From the NCBI GenBank assembly GCA_036345935.2, contig JADWOT020000007.1, positions 1,256,517 through 1,320,516 of the forward strand: DNA of 64,000 bases. The letters are read 5' to 3'. Under the pieces are notes generated by a model. It was not told the DNA's origin, ran no database searches, and saw nothing but the letters and a program-made list of their open reading frames with translations. This stretch comes from Taenia hydatigena. Lineage: Eukaryota > Platyhelminthes > Cestoda > Cyclophyllidea > Taeniidae. The translations under genes were made by a program, and so were the position numbers. Below, piece after piece: positions 25,601 to 36,800 of this stretch. Each line of letters begins with the position of its first letter. Positions within the stretch are counted from its first letter, which is position 1.

Positions 25601-28600
25601 CTGTACCATGAAAACAAGATGTATTTCGGCCAACTTGTTCTTGGTCTTTGCACAAACAAATTTACTAGTTGCAATCGCACACATCTGTCATGCGTGAATA
25701 GTCTACCAAACGTCCATTGGCTCCTAAAAGGAAGTTGATTCGCAGTACTGCTTGACCGGTGGGATTATTGCATGCAGGAATAGACAAGCCCAGAAAAGCA
25801 CTTTGTAGTAAATTAGTAGATAGCTGCTATTAGCGTTAAAATCATACGTTGATTTAATGTGGTATATCCAAGCTTTTGGTCTACTCATCGTGACCGCAGC
25901 ACTTTTATTCATGCGGTCGTTTTACTCAGGCTTGCATAAGGGATCTCTTGAATTGACATGACCGCCAAAGAGCAAGTCTTTTAGGAGCGTGTGCGCATTC
26001 TCACAGACGCACGGTACTAATACCATCTAGTATAGATGTTCAGTTGTGAAAACAAACACGCTGTGTCCTAGCAAGGTGGAGTGTGGAGCTTGTATTCGTC
26101 AAAGTGCCATTCTGAACATTTTATGCAAGGCCTTGCTACCAGGAAAATGGGGACCTTTGTAAACTTTGCATCACACAAATACATTCGGTATACACTGATA
26201 GCATTTATTCCGTAAATATTGGAGAAGTGTGCCGGCTAGGTAACAACAAAGTAGACTAATATGGATCAAAACTAATCAAAACTTTACTCTCATTTGATTT
26301 TTTGATTGACAAAGTAGTAGAGCGATGCATTCGCTTTAATTTTCAGGTCTTATGAAATATAATCGCCTTCAGTTTTTACTCTTGCTCCCGAATGCAGTAC
26401 AAAAGCCATCAGACCTGCCTTAATTTTTAACAACTTTATGTTCCTACTTCTGTATTGGTTAATAAAATAACCGATAAGTGACAAAATTAACGCCTAGCCT
26501 TCTAGCCATTCATTTGCCTGGCAGCAATTCCCACGTGTTTTCCTATTTCAAAGTGTTTCTTATTCACAAAAGTACGTCTTCCTTTCTTCAAATACCGATG
26601 CCTATGCGTTTTGCATCTAAAAATACTTCTATGCAATTCCTGGAATTCCAATTCTGTATCGCGATTGTACTAGCGAACAGAAAATGAGTTGATTATTCCT
26701 GTTTTGTTCTCACTCATGAGCCTGGGCCGAAGGCCACCTAGATTGATACTTTATCCCAAAGTCTCGACTATGCAAACTGATAGCTTGGTGGAAGCTATGA
26801 AATAACCCTATGCATTTGAGTAGAGCTCAGCCAACCGTGATGAAAACTGCACTTAACCACCAATTTTTGTTGAGCGCGATATCTGCTTAAAGTTAATTAG
26901 CAAAAAAGGATGAATTAAGACTGATGTGACGTTAAAGCTGGTGAGACTTGGTCATTAATACCAATAGTTTGTGATAAGAGGCAATGCTAAATTCTAGCTA
27001 TAGCAACTAATAGGCGATGGAGGGAGAAACGTTATGCAATCGACAACAACCGAGGGCCGCCTATCAATTTATTAGCTTGCAGACAGAACGCTGTTCAAGT
27101 AATAAAGGGCATTGATGGGCATAAAGAAGAGCAGTGTCCTCGTCGTAACTTACACAGAAACTAGTAAGAGGTAGAAACCATTGCATAATATCTCGCGCAA
27201 GCGTTGGGCATGCCTAACAGGGATATTCGATGAGTAACAGTAAGATGGCGGTAAAGCGGGGCCGAATCTTACTTACCTTCTTAAAATGTACTGGCTCAAG
27301 TTCTTTACGCACGCACTGTGTGCACGATGCAAACGTATGCGCAATATCTCTGACCACGCTTATGCGGAATTCTGGCATCGCGGCCTCAACGGTATCTTCA
27401 CTCAATGGCAAGCATTAAAGGCTTTCACTTAAGTTCACTAAAGTCGACCTTCCATGTTAAAGACTGTAGCGATGCTGTTCTTGGTCATCAGATGTACTCA
27501 ACACCTGGCTTTCAATTTCTTGTAGAGCGATTCACGTCATCGAATCATAACACATTTGCCAAGTAAGATAAATATATTACCCTTCACTCAGTCGCCAAAT
27601 CGACATCTTCTCCCTACAAAGCAAATTAGATTGAGCGCCGTTAACATCAACACAAATCCCAAATTTATGAAAAAATTTTGCAATTACCCATTATTTTTGA
27701 ACGTGGAAGTCGATGTCATTTTATTTTCCTAACCTTTCTCGAGAGAAATTCAATCAAGCCTTTATCTGTTCCTAACTCTTTAGCATCAGACATTTTTCCA
27801 AAATAAACTGATACCCATGCAAAATCAAAATAATCCAAAGGAACCTTAAGGTTACCAGGAAAACATTTGAAATTGAGAACTGATTGCTGCCGTACACTTG
27901 ACTCAACGTATCTCCGCAATAGAACTTTAAGTTCTTACAGGTTCCATCAGCATTAGTTTCCTTTGCATAGGGATCATTTGGTTGTCATGACCATCATAAT
28001 TGTCACATATACGTGGTGACTGTAATTTCGCTAACGCTTCAGCCTAAAAATGCATTTTTAAGGAACGTTAGATACCTCATAGTTTTTATTAGTAGCGCTT
28101 AAATCGATGAATTTAATGGGGCGCATAAAAAGGCCCAGTATACGCCAATGAAGTTATGAGTAGTGGTGGTATGACATTTTACGAAGGCAAGCTTTGGTAA
28201 TGATTGTAATACATGCTGCCATTAATCGCTATCCATGGTTGCGGAACACAAAACTTTTCCTGTTAGGGCATAATTGACGGCAAGCGGTTTTCGCTTTATT
28301 GCTAGGAGAGAACTGTGCACTTTGTCCAGATGGCGTCCCTTCAATAAGGGTACTTGCGTGTCCAGGAGAGACCAGTGGCTGATCTATTCATTCTTCGATG
28401 CTAAAGACGCTGTTTAAGGATGGATTGTGTAGGACTTTTAAGTTGGCAGCATGGCAGACTTTTGTTGGATCTGTAGACTGTAATAATTAAGCATGGGGAT
28501 TTTCTCGTCGATTATACCCCAAATTCATGTTGTAATTCTCATCGTTTTTAAGCGACGATGACGGTTACTTAAATTGGAACTGACAGTGTACAAGAGGGCT

Positions 28601-29910
28601 TCTTGTCTGAAAAACACTGCAAAACAGAAAGAAACGCATCTGATTATCGGTTTTGCTATCGTATGCAAGCATCCGACTGCTCTTCGTCAAAGCCACCTGG
28701 TCGCCATGCTGGACTTGATCATCTCTTCTGCTGTGGGCTTGTAGATGAATAAAAGAAATCTATAGTATTATAAAACTGTGTCGGCGGTTGCCTGTGTCCT
28801 TAGTGATGCTTGGCAGCCTTGCCCATAAATAAACTAACTACTATAACATTTTCCGTTTTTGTTGAAATTGGTCTGCGGGACAGCTTATCCGCATTACCAT
28901 GCATATGCGCTTTACCTCATTGACCGCGAAATCAGATTTTTGTATACATTCGTACTAGCGCCTAACTGAACGGCTAGCCTCATTTTGTGTTTTAGCTAGA
29001 AAAATACTTGATGATCCATGCTCATTATAAAATTCCTTGCCATCAGGAGTAGTCGGACAGCTGGCTTTGCCAGCAATCTAATTTCCTTCTCTTGCTATTG
29101 TATTCATGCGTCTGAACTTGGTTGTTATGTGACACAAATGTGACATGCATTCATTTTAGGTTTGGGTTTGCAATGGAACAGTTGATTGATAACGATGACA
29201 GTTTTAGTTTTGGTGTGAGTTAAGCCAACTAAAACAAATAGTCTAAGGAAACTTGATGGATTTCCCTGTCTGGCAGGCACTATCTACAGACAGGTTGTGC
29301 TATGGTTCTGCGGCTGCTATCCTAGTGAAAATTTGTCAGATCTCAAGTCTTGCACGCTGACTTAGTCTTTATTTAACCATGGACCCGGCTTTTGGCTGAT
29401 CTCTTGTTTCATTCCCTTCCGTCGTCTATTCTCCCCCATTAATGCTCATTGTGCATATAACGCGGCTTGCCATGCGATGCATCTGGTGGTGAAATGCGTG
29501 ATAGTGTAAGGAGCCTAGCTCGGGATGGGATAGCATAGGTGAGTGCCCTTAGAATTCACAGAAAATAACATTTCTGCAGAGCTGAGTCTTTGGCTAGTAG
29601 TTGGTAGCATTTGATCCATCTTGAAACAAAGCTGCGGTCAGTACTTTGGTAGTATTGCTACCGCAAGTGGTTCCAGTCAAGGACGGTTAAACAGACCAGG
29701 CTACCGGCTAGACGCTTATAGATTTGTGTAAAATGTGATAAAGATGGCATTCATAGTAAGATCTATTGCTTCAGACTAAAGAAGAGCGCCTAGCCTGGCA
29801 ATGTTTTGTTACAATCCCGGCTACTTAAATCTTACTTTATCGTCATCCGTGCCGGCCTCATTACTAACATTTACGGCAATGATGTGACATCAATAATAAC
29901 GTCATCTTGA
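22640..29910. other. no recognisable gene
   Basis: Open frames at 23459-23854, 24611-25030 and 24682-25315 overlap each other on opposite strands and show no domain, so they look like chance frames. No tRNA, tandem repeat or repeat copy of the R1/R2/R3 families was seen in these 7 kb. Confidence 0.5.
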
Positions 29911-29920
29911 GTTTATTGCA

Positions 29921-30149
29921 GGACCATGTCATCACTAAATCTGGCAATATCGGATATGAGCCACCAGGAAACATCATTGGGTTAGCCATTCCACCTTGCG
30001 AAACTGTCTACTTAAGTAATGAATTGACTTGGGGATACAAACCTTTTCTCGGAAGTTACTTTAGCGACTGGCCTACGAAAGAGGAAGAATGGACTAAATG
30101 CCTTGAACAAGAGGTGTTGTTGGTCTTCGCTAGCACCAAACGCAAGTGA
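29921..30149 (+). CDS. possible terminal coding exon, unknown protein
   Basis: A 76-residue open stretch begins right after an acceptor-like 'tttattgcag' (29911-29920) and ends in TGA at 30147-30149. The peptide starts DHVITKSGNIGYEPPG, includes IPPCETVYLSNELTWGYKP and an acidic, tryptophan-bearing segment (DWPTKEEEW), and ends in basic TKRK. Its composition is more protein-like than the chance frames around it, with charged, aromatic and glycine/proline residues well mixed. I do not recognise the family. No upstream exon was found, so this could also be a pseudogene fragment or a chance frame. Confidence 0.25.
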
Positions 30150-30917
30150 TTTGTTCCTATCCTATTGCTGCAGATTTTTTAGAAGAAGCAGTAGATGTTA
30201 ACGCAATGAGTCCTTGGAAGAAGAAATTTATACATCCTTATGATGGGCTGACTCCTAAACGCGGCCGATGCAGAGCTTATGAATGAACGAAAGGCTTAGT
30301 TGGTTGCATTGTTAATTCAAATCATTGAATAAGTCAGCATGGGGCCCTAATAAGGTACAAAGTTGTCGAAGCGTTGATGTCAAATGCAACTTCTCCAAAT
30401 CTCGCACGACCTTCGAAAATTCATAGGGTACATGTGGGAAAAAGGACGAGGATGATGATGAGGGATAAGGCGGGATGAGCATGGCTGGCGTCGGGAGCTT
30501 TGAAGCGGCGGTCACTAAAGTGGCTCTGTTAAGACTAGGGAATTCCGGAACGGTAAAAGGTGAGAATATATCTAGATGCAGATCTGAATTTAAAATGCAG
30601 TTAAAGGGTTTACCTTAATTCTGAATGTAATGTGTTTAGCAAAGTGTTGATTGCTTGCAACCAAGGAGCGTGCCCAAATTCTCGAATACCATGCTTAAAT
30701 TCGAGGGGATGCTTTGCCATTTGTCAGCAATATAATGACCATGACGTGTCATTTATGATTTCGGCCAAGACTTCTTGCTCTGGTATGTTATGCAAGGCTC
30801 AACCTGGTCCGTGGCCTTAAGTATCTCTAGAACTGTGTGATATTTTCCGTTCGAACTGTATTTCATGCTTTAATAATTAGGGATTTCCGAAAAACGCTCG
30901 TCCTGAGATGTTTAATT
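30150..30917. other. no recognisable gene
   Basis: Sequence between the possible exon at 29.9 kb and the first R1 copy of the inverted cluster. Only short frames are present on both strands. A second acceptor-like site (ttgctgcag) lies near 30172, but no convincing exon follows it. Confidence 0.45.
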
Positions 30918-31306
30918 ATGCTTTACTTATCCCCTTCGTTTGCAATGCCCGTTGTGAAACGCAAAAGTAATAGATGTTAGCAGGTTATAATAGAGCCATT
31001 CAATCCTATGTGAGCCTTAATGTCACCACATGGAGACAAAATAATTTACTTAGGGCTGCTACCCAGAATCGATGCTCTACATTTGCAACCGATGAAGGGG
31101 TGAACTCTACGGATGTGTTTAATCTGGCCCCAATGTGAGCCACCTTCGGGTGTTTTCAAAGCTAACATTCCACGCTACTTCACCAACCAATGATAGTACA
31201 TGTGATTGAAATAATTGCATGCAATGGAAATCGCTCGTCTCTTAAGACAATTTTTGTCACCGGTGAATCACAGAAATGGATGCTTAAATTGGCAGAGTAG
31301 TACGTA
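30918..31306 (+). repeat. dispersed repeat R1, copy 3
   Basis: Full-length-looking R1 in direct orientation, aligning with 33452-33815 throughout: 'ctttacttatcccc', 'aaacgcaaaa', 'ggctgctacccagaatcgatg', the 'ccaccttcgggtgttttc' block near 31140, 'aataattgcatg' and 'ttgtcaccggtgaat'. It is clearly diverged from the two near-identical arms downstream. It faces copy 4 head-to-head, with about 245 bp between, so 30.9-31.86 kb is itself a large imperfect palindrome. Confidence 0.75.
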
Positions 31307-31550
31307 GTAGTGGCTTTATTTGTAAATTGCATGTGAGCATAGGCAACACTATGTTTTGCTAAACTCAATCAGCGTATCATCCGTTCGCCATATTTGTTGA
31401 AGTTTAGCTGGCCTGAAATTGCAAAAAACGATCATTCTCTCCTTGACTCAAAATGAATCAGCACGCAAGCACAACCTCGGCCCTTATAAAATCAACTCGA
31501 TTTCCTCATCTTTCATCCACAAATTCCACGGCGCACTCGAAAGTACTATC

Positions 31551-31856
31551 CCATCTCGCACTACTCTGCCATTCTAAGCAGCCAGTTTCGTAATTTACCG
31601 GTGACAAATTGTCTCGAGAGTCAAAAGCCTTCCACTACGTGCAATTACTTCGCCCACAAGCACTAACATTGATTAGTGCAATAGCGTGGAATGTTAGCTT
31701 TGAAAACACCCGAAGGTGGCGCACACTGAGGTCAGATTCAACACGCTCGCAGAGTTTACCCTTCATCTATTGCAAGTGTAGGGCATCGATTCTGGGTAGC
31801 AGCCCAATGTAGATTATTATGTCTCCATATGTTGACACCAAGTTTCACACAGGATT
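31551..31856 (-). repeat. dispersed repeat R1, copy 4 (inverted)
   Basis: R1 in reverse orientation. Positions 31583-31856 are, by eye, identical to the reverse complement of 33537-33810; even the 67-codon frames they contain (31609-31812 on + and 33581-33784 on -) translate to the same peptide. Outside that block it retains the R1 end 'ctactctgcc' that copy 5 has lost, and inside it stops abruptly at about 31856. The identity contrasts with the strong divergence of all other copies. Confidence 0.85.
31583..31856. repeat. left arm of near-perfect 274-bp inverted repeat
   Basis: This arm pairs with 33537-33810 with no mismatch that I can see. The coordinate sums are constant along the arm, so there is no indel. 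The arms enclose about 1.68 kb that contains the mucin-like gene. The outer flanks of the two arms differ, and I see no convincing target-site duplication. Confidence 0.85.
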
Positions 31857-32056
31857 TTTGGCTCGGAGCGCAAACTAGACAATAAAGCCATAAGGTTAGT
31901 GTAAATCTGAAAAACTAAGGAAGAAAACGAAAATAAGGACTGTATATGAAAATTGAGGCTCAGTGACATTAAAATTGAAGGCAATATTTTGAATTATTGT
32001 AAACAATATCGTAGACAGCGCCAAGGCATTTTGGAGACTAGAGTGAAGACGGAATG

Positions 32057-32323
32057 CTAATATAATATAACAATAACGTTTAAAATAAATGAATGAATAA
32101 AAGTGGGGAGAAAAGATGATTTCAAAGATGTAGGGGAATTCGTTGGTGTGGGCATCACTAGAGCCTGTGGCGAGGGTATGCCTTCGATGGACTGTACAGC
32201 AATTACGCTGGTTGTCACCGAAATCTGCGGTGTTGCTGGACGGTTGACAGATGGTACCGGTCATTGAGTTGTATTGAGTGTTACTGGAGCCTGCGTTTGA
32301 GCTGCATCATTTGTTGACAATTT
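32057..32323 (-). pseudogene. decayed 3' extension of the mucin-like gene
   Basis: Beyond the TAA at 32324-32326 the same reading frame continues with the same 22-residue repeat register. It is interrupted by a second stop (TGA at 32261-32263) and then stays open to TAG at 32057-32059. The last 25 or so residues leave the repeat and become hydrophobic (FIHSFILNVIVILY), which could be a former membrane or GPI-type C-terminal anchor. The simplest reading is that the gene once encoded about 320 residues and lost its C-terminal third to point mutations. Stop-codon readthrough or a sequencing error are alternatives. No AATAAA is seen close downstream on this strand. Confidence 0.6.
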
Positions 32324-32845
32324 TTATGGTTGCGATGCATCTGTCGTCACCGACACCTGTGTTGATACTAGATGGTTGGCAGGTGAGATCGATGGTAGGG
32401 TTGCGCTGGGTGTTGCTGGAGTCTGCGTTTGAACCATATTATTGCCTGACGATTCCAATGACTGTGTTGCACTAAGCATCGTAAGAACCTGCGGTGAATC
32501 TGCGCCATTGATAAATGTTGTAATCGGTTCTGTTGCGCTAGGCGTCAATGTAGTCTGCATTAAAACTGTGGCATTGGCAGACGGTACAGGTGGTTCCGTG
32601 GCATCGGTGGTCACTAGAGCCCGTGCCGATGTTGTTAGATCGGCAGACGGTGTTAATGTTCGGGGTGTGTTAAGCGCTACCGAAGCATATGTTGAAACTA
32701 TAACATTGACAGACGATGAAGACAGCTTCGTTGCATTCGCTGTCGCTTGAGGCTGTGTTAATACTATTGGGCTGGTAGAGAATGGCACAGATTCCGTTGC
32801 ATCGTTCATTCTAGGAGCCTGTGTTGATTCTTCTGCATCGGCAGT
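32186..32845 (-). repeat. 66-bp minisatellite, about 10 coding units
   Basis: Ten units of exactly 66 nt (22 codons) in one frame, with no indel between units. They start at residue 59 of the reverse-strand protein and run past its stop codon. Units are diverged; the most constant positions are a leading Ser/Pro-Ser, an Asn or Asp near position 3, a central T/S-Q, and A-T plus proline near the end (for example NATVLMQTTLTPSATEP). The block before residue 59 also fits the period and may be an eleventh, more diverged unit. Preservation of length despite sequence divergence suggests past selection on the frame. Confidence 0.8.
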
Positions 32846-33019
32846 AGTATGATGGTCAACCGTTGCATTAGATGACGACAAAGCTTGTAGTTCAGCTGTT
32901 CCATCTACCATAGCTGCTAAAATCTTTACTTCCATCACCATTTGCCTGTAGGAAGAGCCCCTATAAGCGGACATACCAAGGGTGAGTGTTAGCACGAAAA
33001 GTGCCTTTAACGCCTGCAT
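32324..33019 (-). CDS. secreted mucin-like Ser/Thr-rich repeat protein
   Basis: The frame encodes 231 residues in a single exon. It starts with a signal peptide: short basic n-region MQALK, hydrophobic core ALFVLTLTLGMSA, and likely cleavage near residue 18. A linker (about 19-58) follows, then 22-residue Ser/Thr/Ala/Pro-rich repeats to the end. Ser and Thr are dense, as in O-glycosylated mucin domains, and several N-A-T sequons could carry N-glycans. The chosen ATG is the first in frame downstream of a TATA box and heads the signal peptide. The gene lies between identical inverted R1 arms. The frame and repeats continue after the stop, so the current protein may be a truncated version. It probably acts at the cell surface or is secreted. 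I cannot name an orthologue, and a pseudogene is possible. Confidence 0.6.
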   Translation of the reverse strand: MQALKALFVLTLTLGMSAYRGSSYRQMVMEVKILAAMVDGTAELQALSSSNATVDHHTTADAEESTQAPRMNDATESVPFSTSPIVLTQPQATANATKLSSSSVNVIVSTYASVALNTPRTLTPSADLTTSARALVTTDATEPPVPSANATVLMQTTLTPSATEPITTFINGADSPQVLTMLSATQSLESSGNNMVQTQTPATPSATLPSISPANHLVSTQVSVTTDASQP

Positions 33020-33061
33020 AATGTTCTTGTGTTCTGCTCAGTGATTTTAGGCCTCTGATTA

Positions 33062-33084
33062 ATTTTATAGTCTGAGCCAATGCG
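33062..33084 (-). promoter_or_regulatory. TATA box and CCAAT motif for the mucin-like gene
   Basis: On the reverse strand TATAAAAT occupies 33069-33062, about 43 nt before the ATG at 33019. This would place transcription start near 33036-33040, where the sequence reads tcactgag, a fair initiator match. A CCAAT pentamer (+ strand 33077-33081) lies just upstream. The position relative to a signal-peptide ATG makes this a convincing core promoter with a very short 5' UTR. Confidence 0.55.
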
Positions 33085-33451
33085 TAGGTGTTGTTTGTGC
33101 AGCCATGGCATGACACAAATTCATGACACCTTGCGGATCTCTGATATTCTACGATTTATTGCATTCCTTTTCGCTCACAAGTGAAGGCGTATATGACCAT
33201 AACCAAAATCAAACTTTACGCGTCAAATATAACAAATCTGGAGAAACCAAATTGTTAAAAATGCGAGATCCTTCTGCAAAAAGCGGAAATGAAAGCACTT
33301 CTTCTTACGGGCTCCAACAACCGGAACGAAGTATTTTGCCTCGTAACTTATTTGCGCCTCATCCTGGACTGCGACTCCAAGTACCTCGAGAAATGTGCAG
33401 CATTTTGTGTTTGAACCATTTTCCCCGTCAACCTCCTTTTGCGGTGTTGAA

Positions 33452-33815
33452 CGATGCTTTGCTTATCCCCCTGACTTGCTATACGCATTGTAAAACGCAA
33501 AACAATAGTTGTTAAAAACTAAAAATGGAGCCATCCAATCCTGTGTGAAACTTGGTGTCAACATATGGAGACATAATAATCTACATTGGGCTGCTACCCA
33601 GAATCGATGCCCTACACTTGCAATAGATGAAGGGTAAACTCTGCGAGCGTGTTGAATCTGACCTCAGTGTGCGCCACCTTCGGGTGTTTTCAAAGCTAAC
33701 ATTCCACGCTATTGCACTAATCAATGTTAGTGCTTGTGGGCGAAGTAATTGCACGTAGTGGAAGGCTTTTGACTCTCGAGACAATTTGTCACCGGTAAAT
33801 TACGAAACTGCTTAA
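33452..33815 (+). repeat. dispersed repeat R1, copy 5
   Basis: Direct-orientation R1 that includes the right arm of the inverted repeat (33537-33810). On its inner side it keeps about 85 bp of R1 that copy 4 lacks (from 'gatgctttgcttatcccc'). On its outer side it departs from R1 after 'acgaaactgctta'. It lies about 380 bp upstream of the mucin gene's TATA box. Confidence 0.8.
33537..33810. repeat. right arm of near-perfect 274-bp inverted repeat
   Basis: Reverse complement of 31583-31856, identical by eye. Together the arms could fold DNA or RNA into a long hairpin, serve as transposon-like terminal repeats, or allow inversion of the enclosed gene by recombination. Confidence 0.85.
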
Positions 33816-36800
33816 AATACTGTCATTCTTTGCTGCGTGTGATTCGTAGGTCACGCGGTTCATTGATTACATTTTCAGTGTATATCATCGTGAGTCCTTA
33901 GAAGAGGCTTTTCTAGAATGGATAGAGGAGAAGGTTCGGAGCATGGTCGTCAAATTCGATTTTTTTGAACATACGGACAAACTATTCTTAATCACATTTT
34001 CTTACAAGTCGCACCTGAATCTGCCAGGCACCTGCTTACCGCTCCTTCACCAAGTTCTGAAACACCAATAGATTTCCTGGGAAAATATGTAATTTGGTTG
34101 GGTTACAGTTTACCTTTAAACACAAAGTTCTTGCCTTGCGTATGCAGTTTGGGCATGAAGCACGTCAAGTTGCTGAAAAGAACACCGGGCATCTAGGATA
34201 TCAAGTTTTGCGTGGACCATGAACAGATGGCCTGCCATGAAGTGGAACGATGGTAATTTATAAGGATAGAAAATGCGACTGGTTCCTATTCTCACCAATA
34301 ATTCGACTCTTTCATATGTACCAGGCTTTCCTACTCGTAAAATTAATTTTAAAAATGGAATCTTCTGTGTGTTAATTGCCCAGCCCTCCCCTTCTACACT
34401 CGCAACTAGCAATTGAGTATCTTAGGGAACTGCTACCTTTAAAGGCAACTGTTGTTTTCATATGGAGTAAGCCTTTTTCTGAATCCGTATATCCTCTTCC
34501 TTAACCCGAATATTTGGTCGTGTGCTAAAAAAGGCAGCATAAGCACAATAAAAAACATAAGAAGTCGTACTGACGTGAATACTAAAGCCGATGTAATGGC
34601 ACCGCGGAAAGGCCTCATTCGCTCTCTGCCTATTTTCAATGGAACCAACTTCTTCTGCTGCAAATTGGACCTTATAACCTTGTTTCACAACTCTGTATAT
34701 GGCTGCATTTTTGCCCACGCGCATGTTGATATAGGGACAATAACTCTTGCAGTGCACTTTTTATATTAGACCTGATTGAAAGGCGCAGTGACTGTCGTTT
34801 AATCGACCGATTAATTCAAAGTGTGATACACCAATTACGCCGAGTTCAAAGGCTTATTCTAAATGCGAATTCGGCAAAAAATTAGCTGTTAGTTTAGTCA
34901 ATTATAAAGGCTCTCAAAGAAAGAAATTTTTTTGCTGGTGATTTAAAAATTATTTTTAATATATCAGTCTCATCACTCATGATTGTTCATGACTAAGACA
35001 CCAAGGATGACTGATAAAATCTACTAGTGCGTAAATATTCTTCCAAAAGACACTTGTCATTAGATATCCTCTCTGCAAAGGACCTTTGTGAGTGCCCAAG
35101 GTAACTGCCACATACATTCGTTAACCCCTTTTATTCGCAAGGGAAATTTGCGGCGAAAGCTTAGACATTTTGAATGAAGAGGCAAAGCGATGGTGACGGA
35201 GTACCCTCAATCCTTTTTCAGTACTCTACAAACGGTGTCGTTCCTCCGGATCACAATGAAAACAAAGGTTTTTATGATCACGGGCTCTTCTGCGGCAATA
35301 CATGCTCCTCGAAATGTCTGCGAATGAAAAAAATTATCAATAGTTAGATATAACTGCAAATAGACTTCATAATTCCAAAGTATGAATCTACTGCATGAGC
35401 TTAGAGATAGTTCTGCACATGCACTGAAAAAGTGGTGCTAACGCCAATATTTCTTGCACAATTGGAAGTGCTAGCATGTGGAGGCATTTTGCCTCCTACA
35501 CTTGGTGCACCTGTTTTGATGCGTCGAAGGGCGTAGTGCCTAAAAAATGACGTCATGTCAGCCCACAAATAAAGTAGCGAAGTCATCCATTTCGCAGGAG
35601 CACAAGTTTTGGGTTGTGTGAGCTCATATGTTAGGGACACTTGCGGCTTTGCAAGACATCGCTAAATCCTTGGTGGGTGCTTTTGTTTTTCGAGTCTTAT
35701 TAACCCGACATCATTGTGGCCTTCCTTGCAAAATCGCTATGTTGTTGTCAACAAGCAAGCAACTCTCAGTCATTTGGGTGGTTCCGCTTTAGTTAGCGGC
35801 CATTATCCACGTCTGCATCAGATCAAAAGTCTTCTCTGCGAACTGTCTATTACGACAGGATCGATCTCGCCCAGTTATTTAACTCATGGTATTTTGCCCA
35901 CAGAAACTCGTTTGATCAGCTAAATGACACAATTTTCTTCCTGGTTCTTTTAAAATGTTTTAAGAGACTGTGCTCCTGAATTAAATACTCACACGTAAAT
36001 GTGCCTACGTAAAGTCGATCGAGTGACGACTTTAACAAACAATAAGCAGTACGGAAAATGCGGACCGGGAGGCGTGACCCCAACTTCTACCAGCAGTGCC
36101 AAGCTTTTTTTAGTGAGATGTGATTCATCGTGGTTCAATGCAGTTGGCCTTAAGATATTTTTGCAGGTAACTGGGTACACAGCATGTCTTTATGATAACA
36201 AAGTCACATTGAGTATGCCAACCGCCTTTGTATATCATGCTGCGGTCTTCCACTGCGCGTTTAGAATACTGAAGTCCAACTAATCGAAATCAAATGCTAT
36301 TTAGCTATTTGTGCGATAAATACGTACATAAGCAGGTACTTGAAGCTCAAACGCTAATTTAAAGGTCAAATCTTCACTGACTGAGCCGTACAAACATTTT
36401 TATGTTCACCTCGGCTGATGACCACCATACCATAACCAAATCCTCACTGGCGCACTTACGCACGCTCCTCTCCATCAAAGCAATGTTCTCTATCATGATG
36501 AAGGCACTGCGTATGCTTTTTGCAATGCTAACATGCTTGTGTCTCCTGTTTGGAGGATATGTGCATGCTTTGATGTACGATTGAAGAAGATGGAGAGAAG
36601 GAGATGGATTGCGAGTGTGTAGATGGCTTGGCGTAGTGCCATATCTGATTAATGGACAGGTGATTAGACACCCCGAGTCTCACCTGGCCATCGCGTGTCC
36701 ACTTCACTGTCAGGAATCCCTCTTCCTCACTTCTCGCATCTCCACTCACTGCACGTCTAAATGTCTGCATGGTCAGTGCGTGGATTGTGGACTATATTTG

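Noticed and set aside
31609..31812. 67-codon frame, identical to the reverse frame at 33581-33784
   Set aside because: The identity comes from the inverted R1 arms, not from coding selection. Other R1 copies do not keep the frame.
36405..36470. SADDHH peptide resembling a reverse transcriptase YxDD box
   Set aside because: No flanking reverse transcriptase motifs in any frame on either side.
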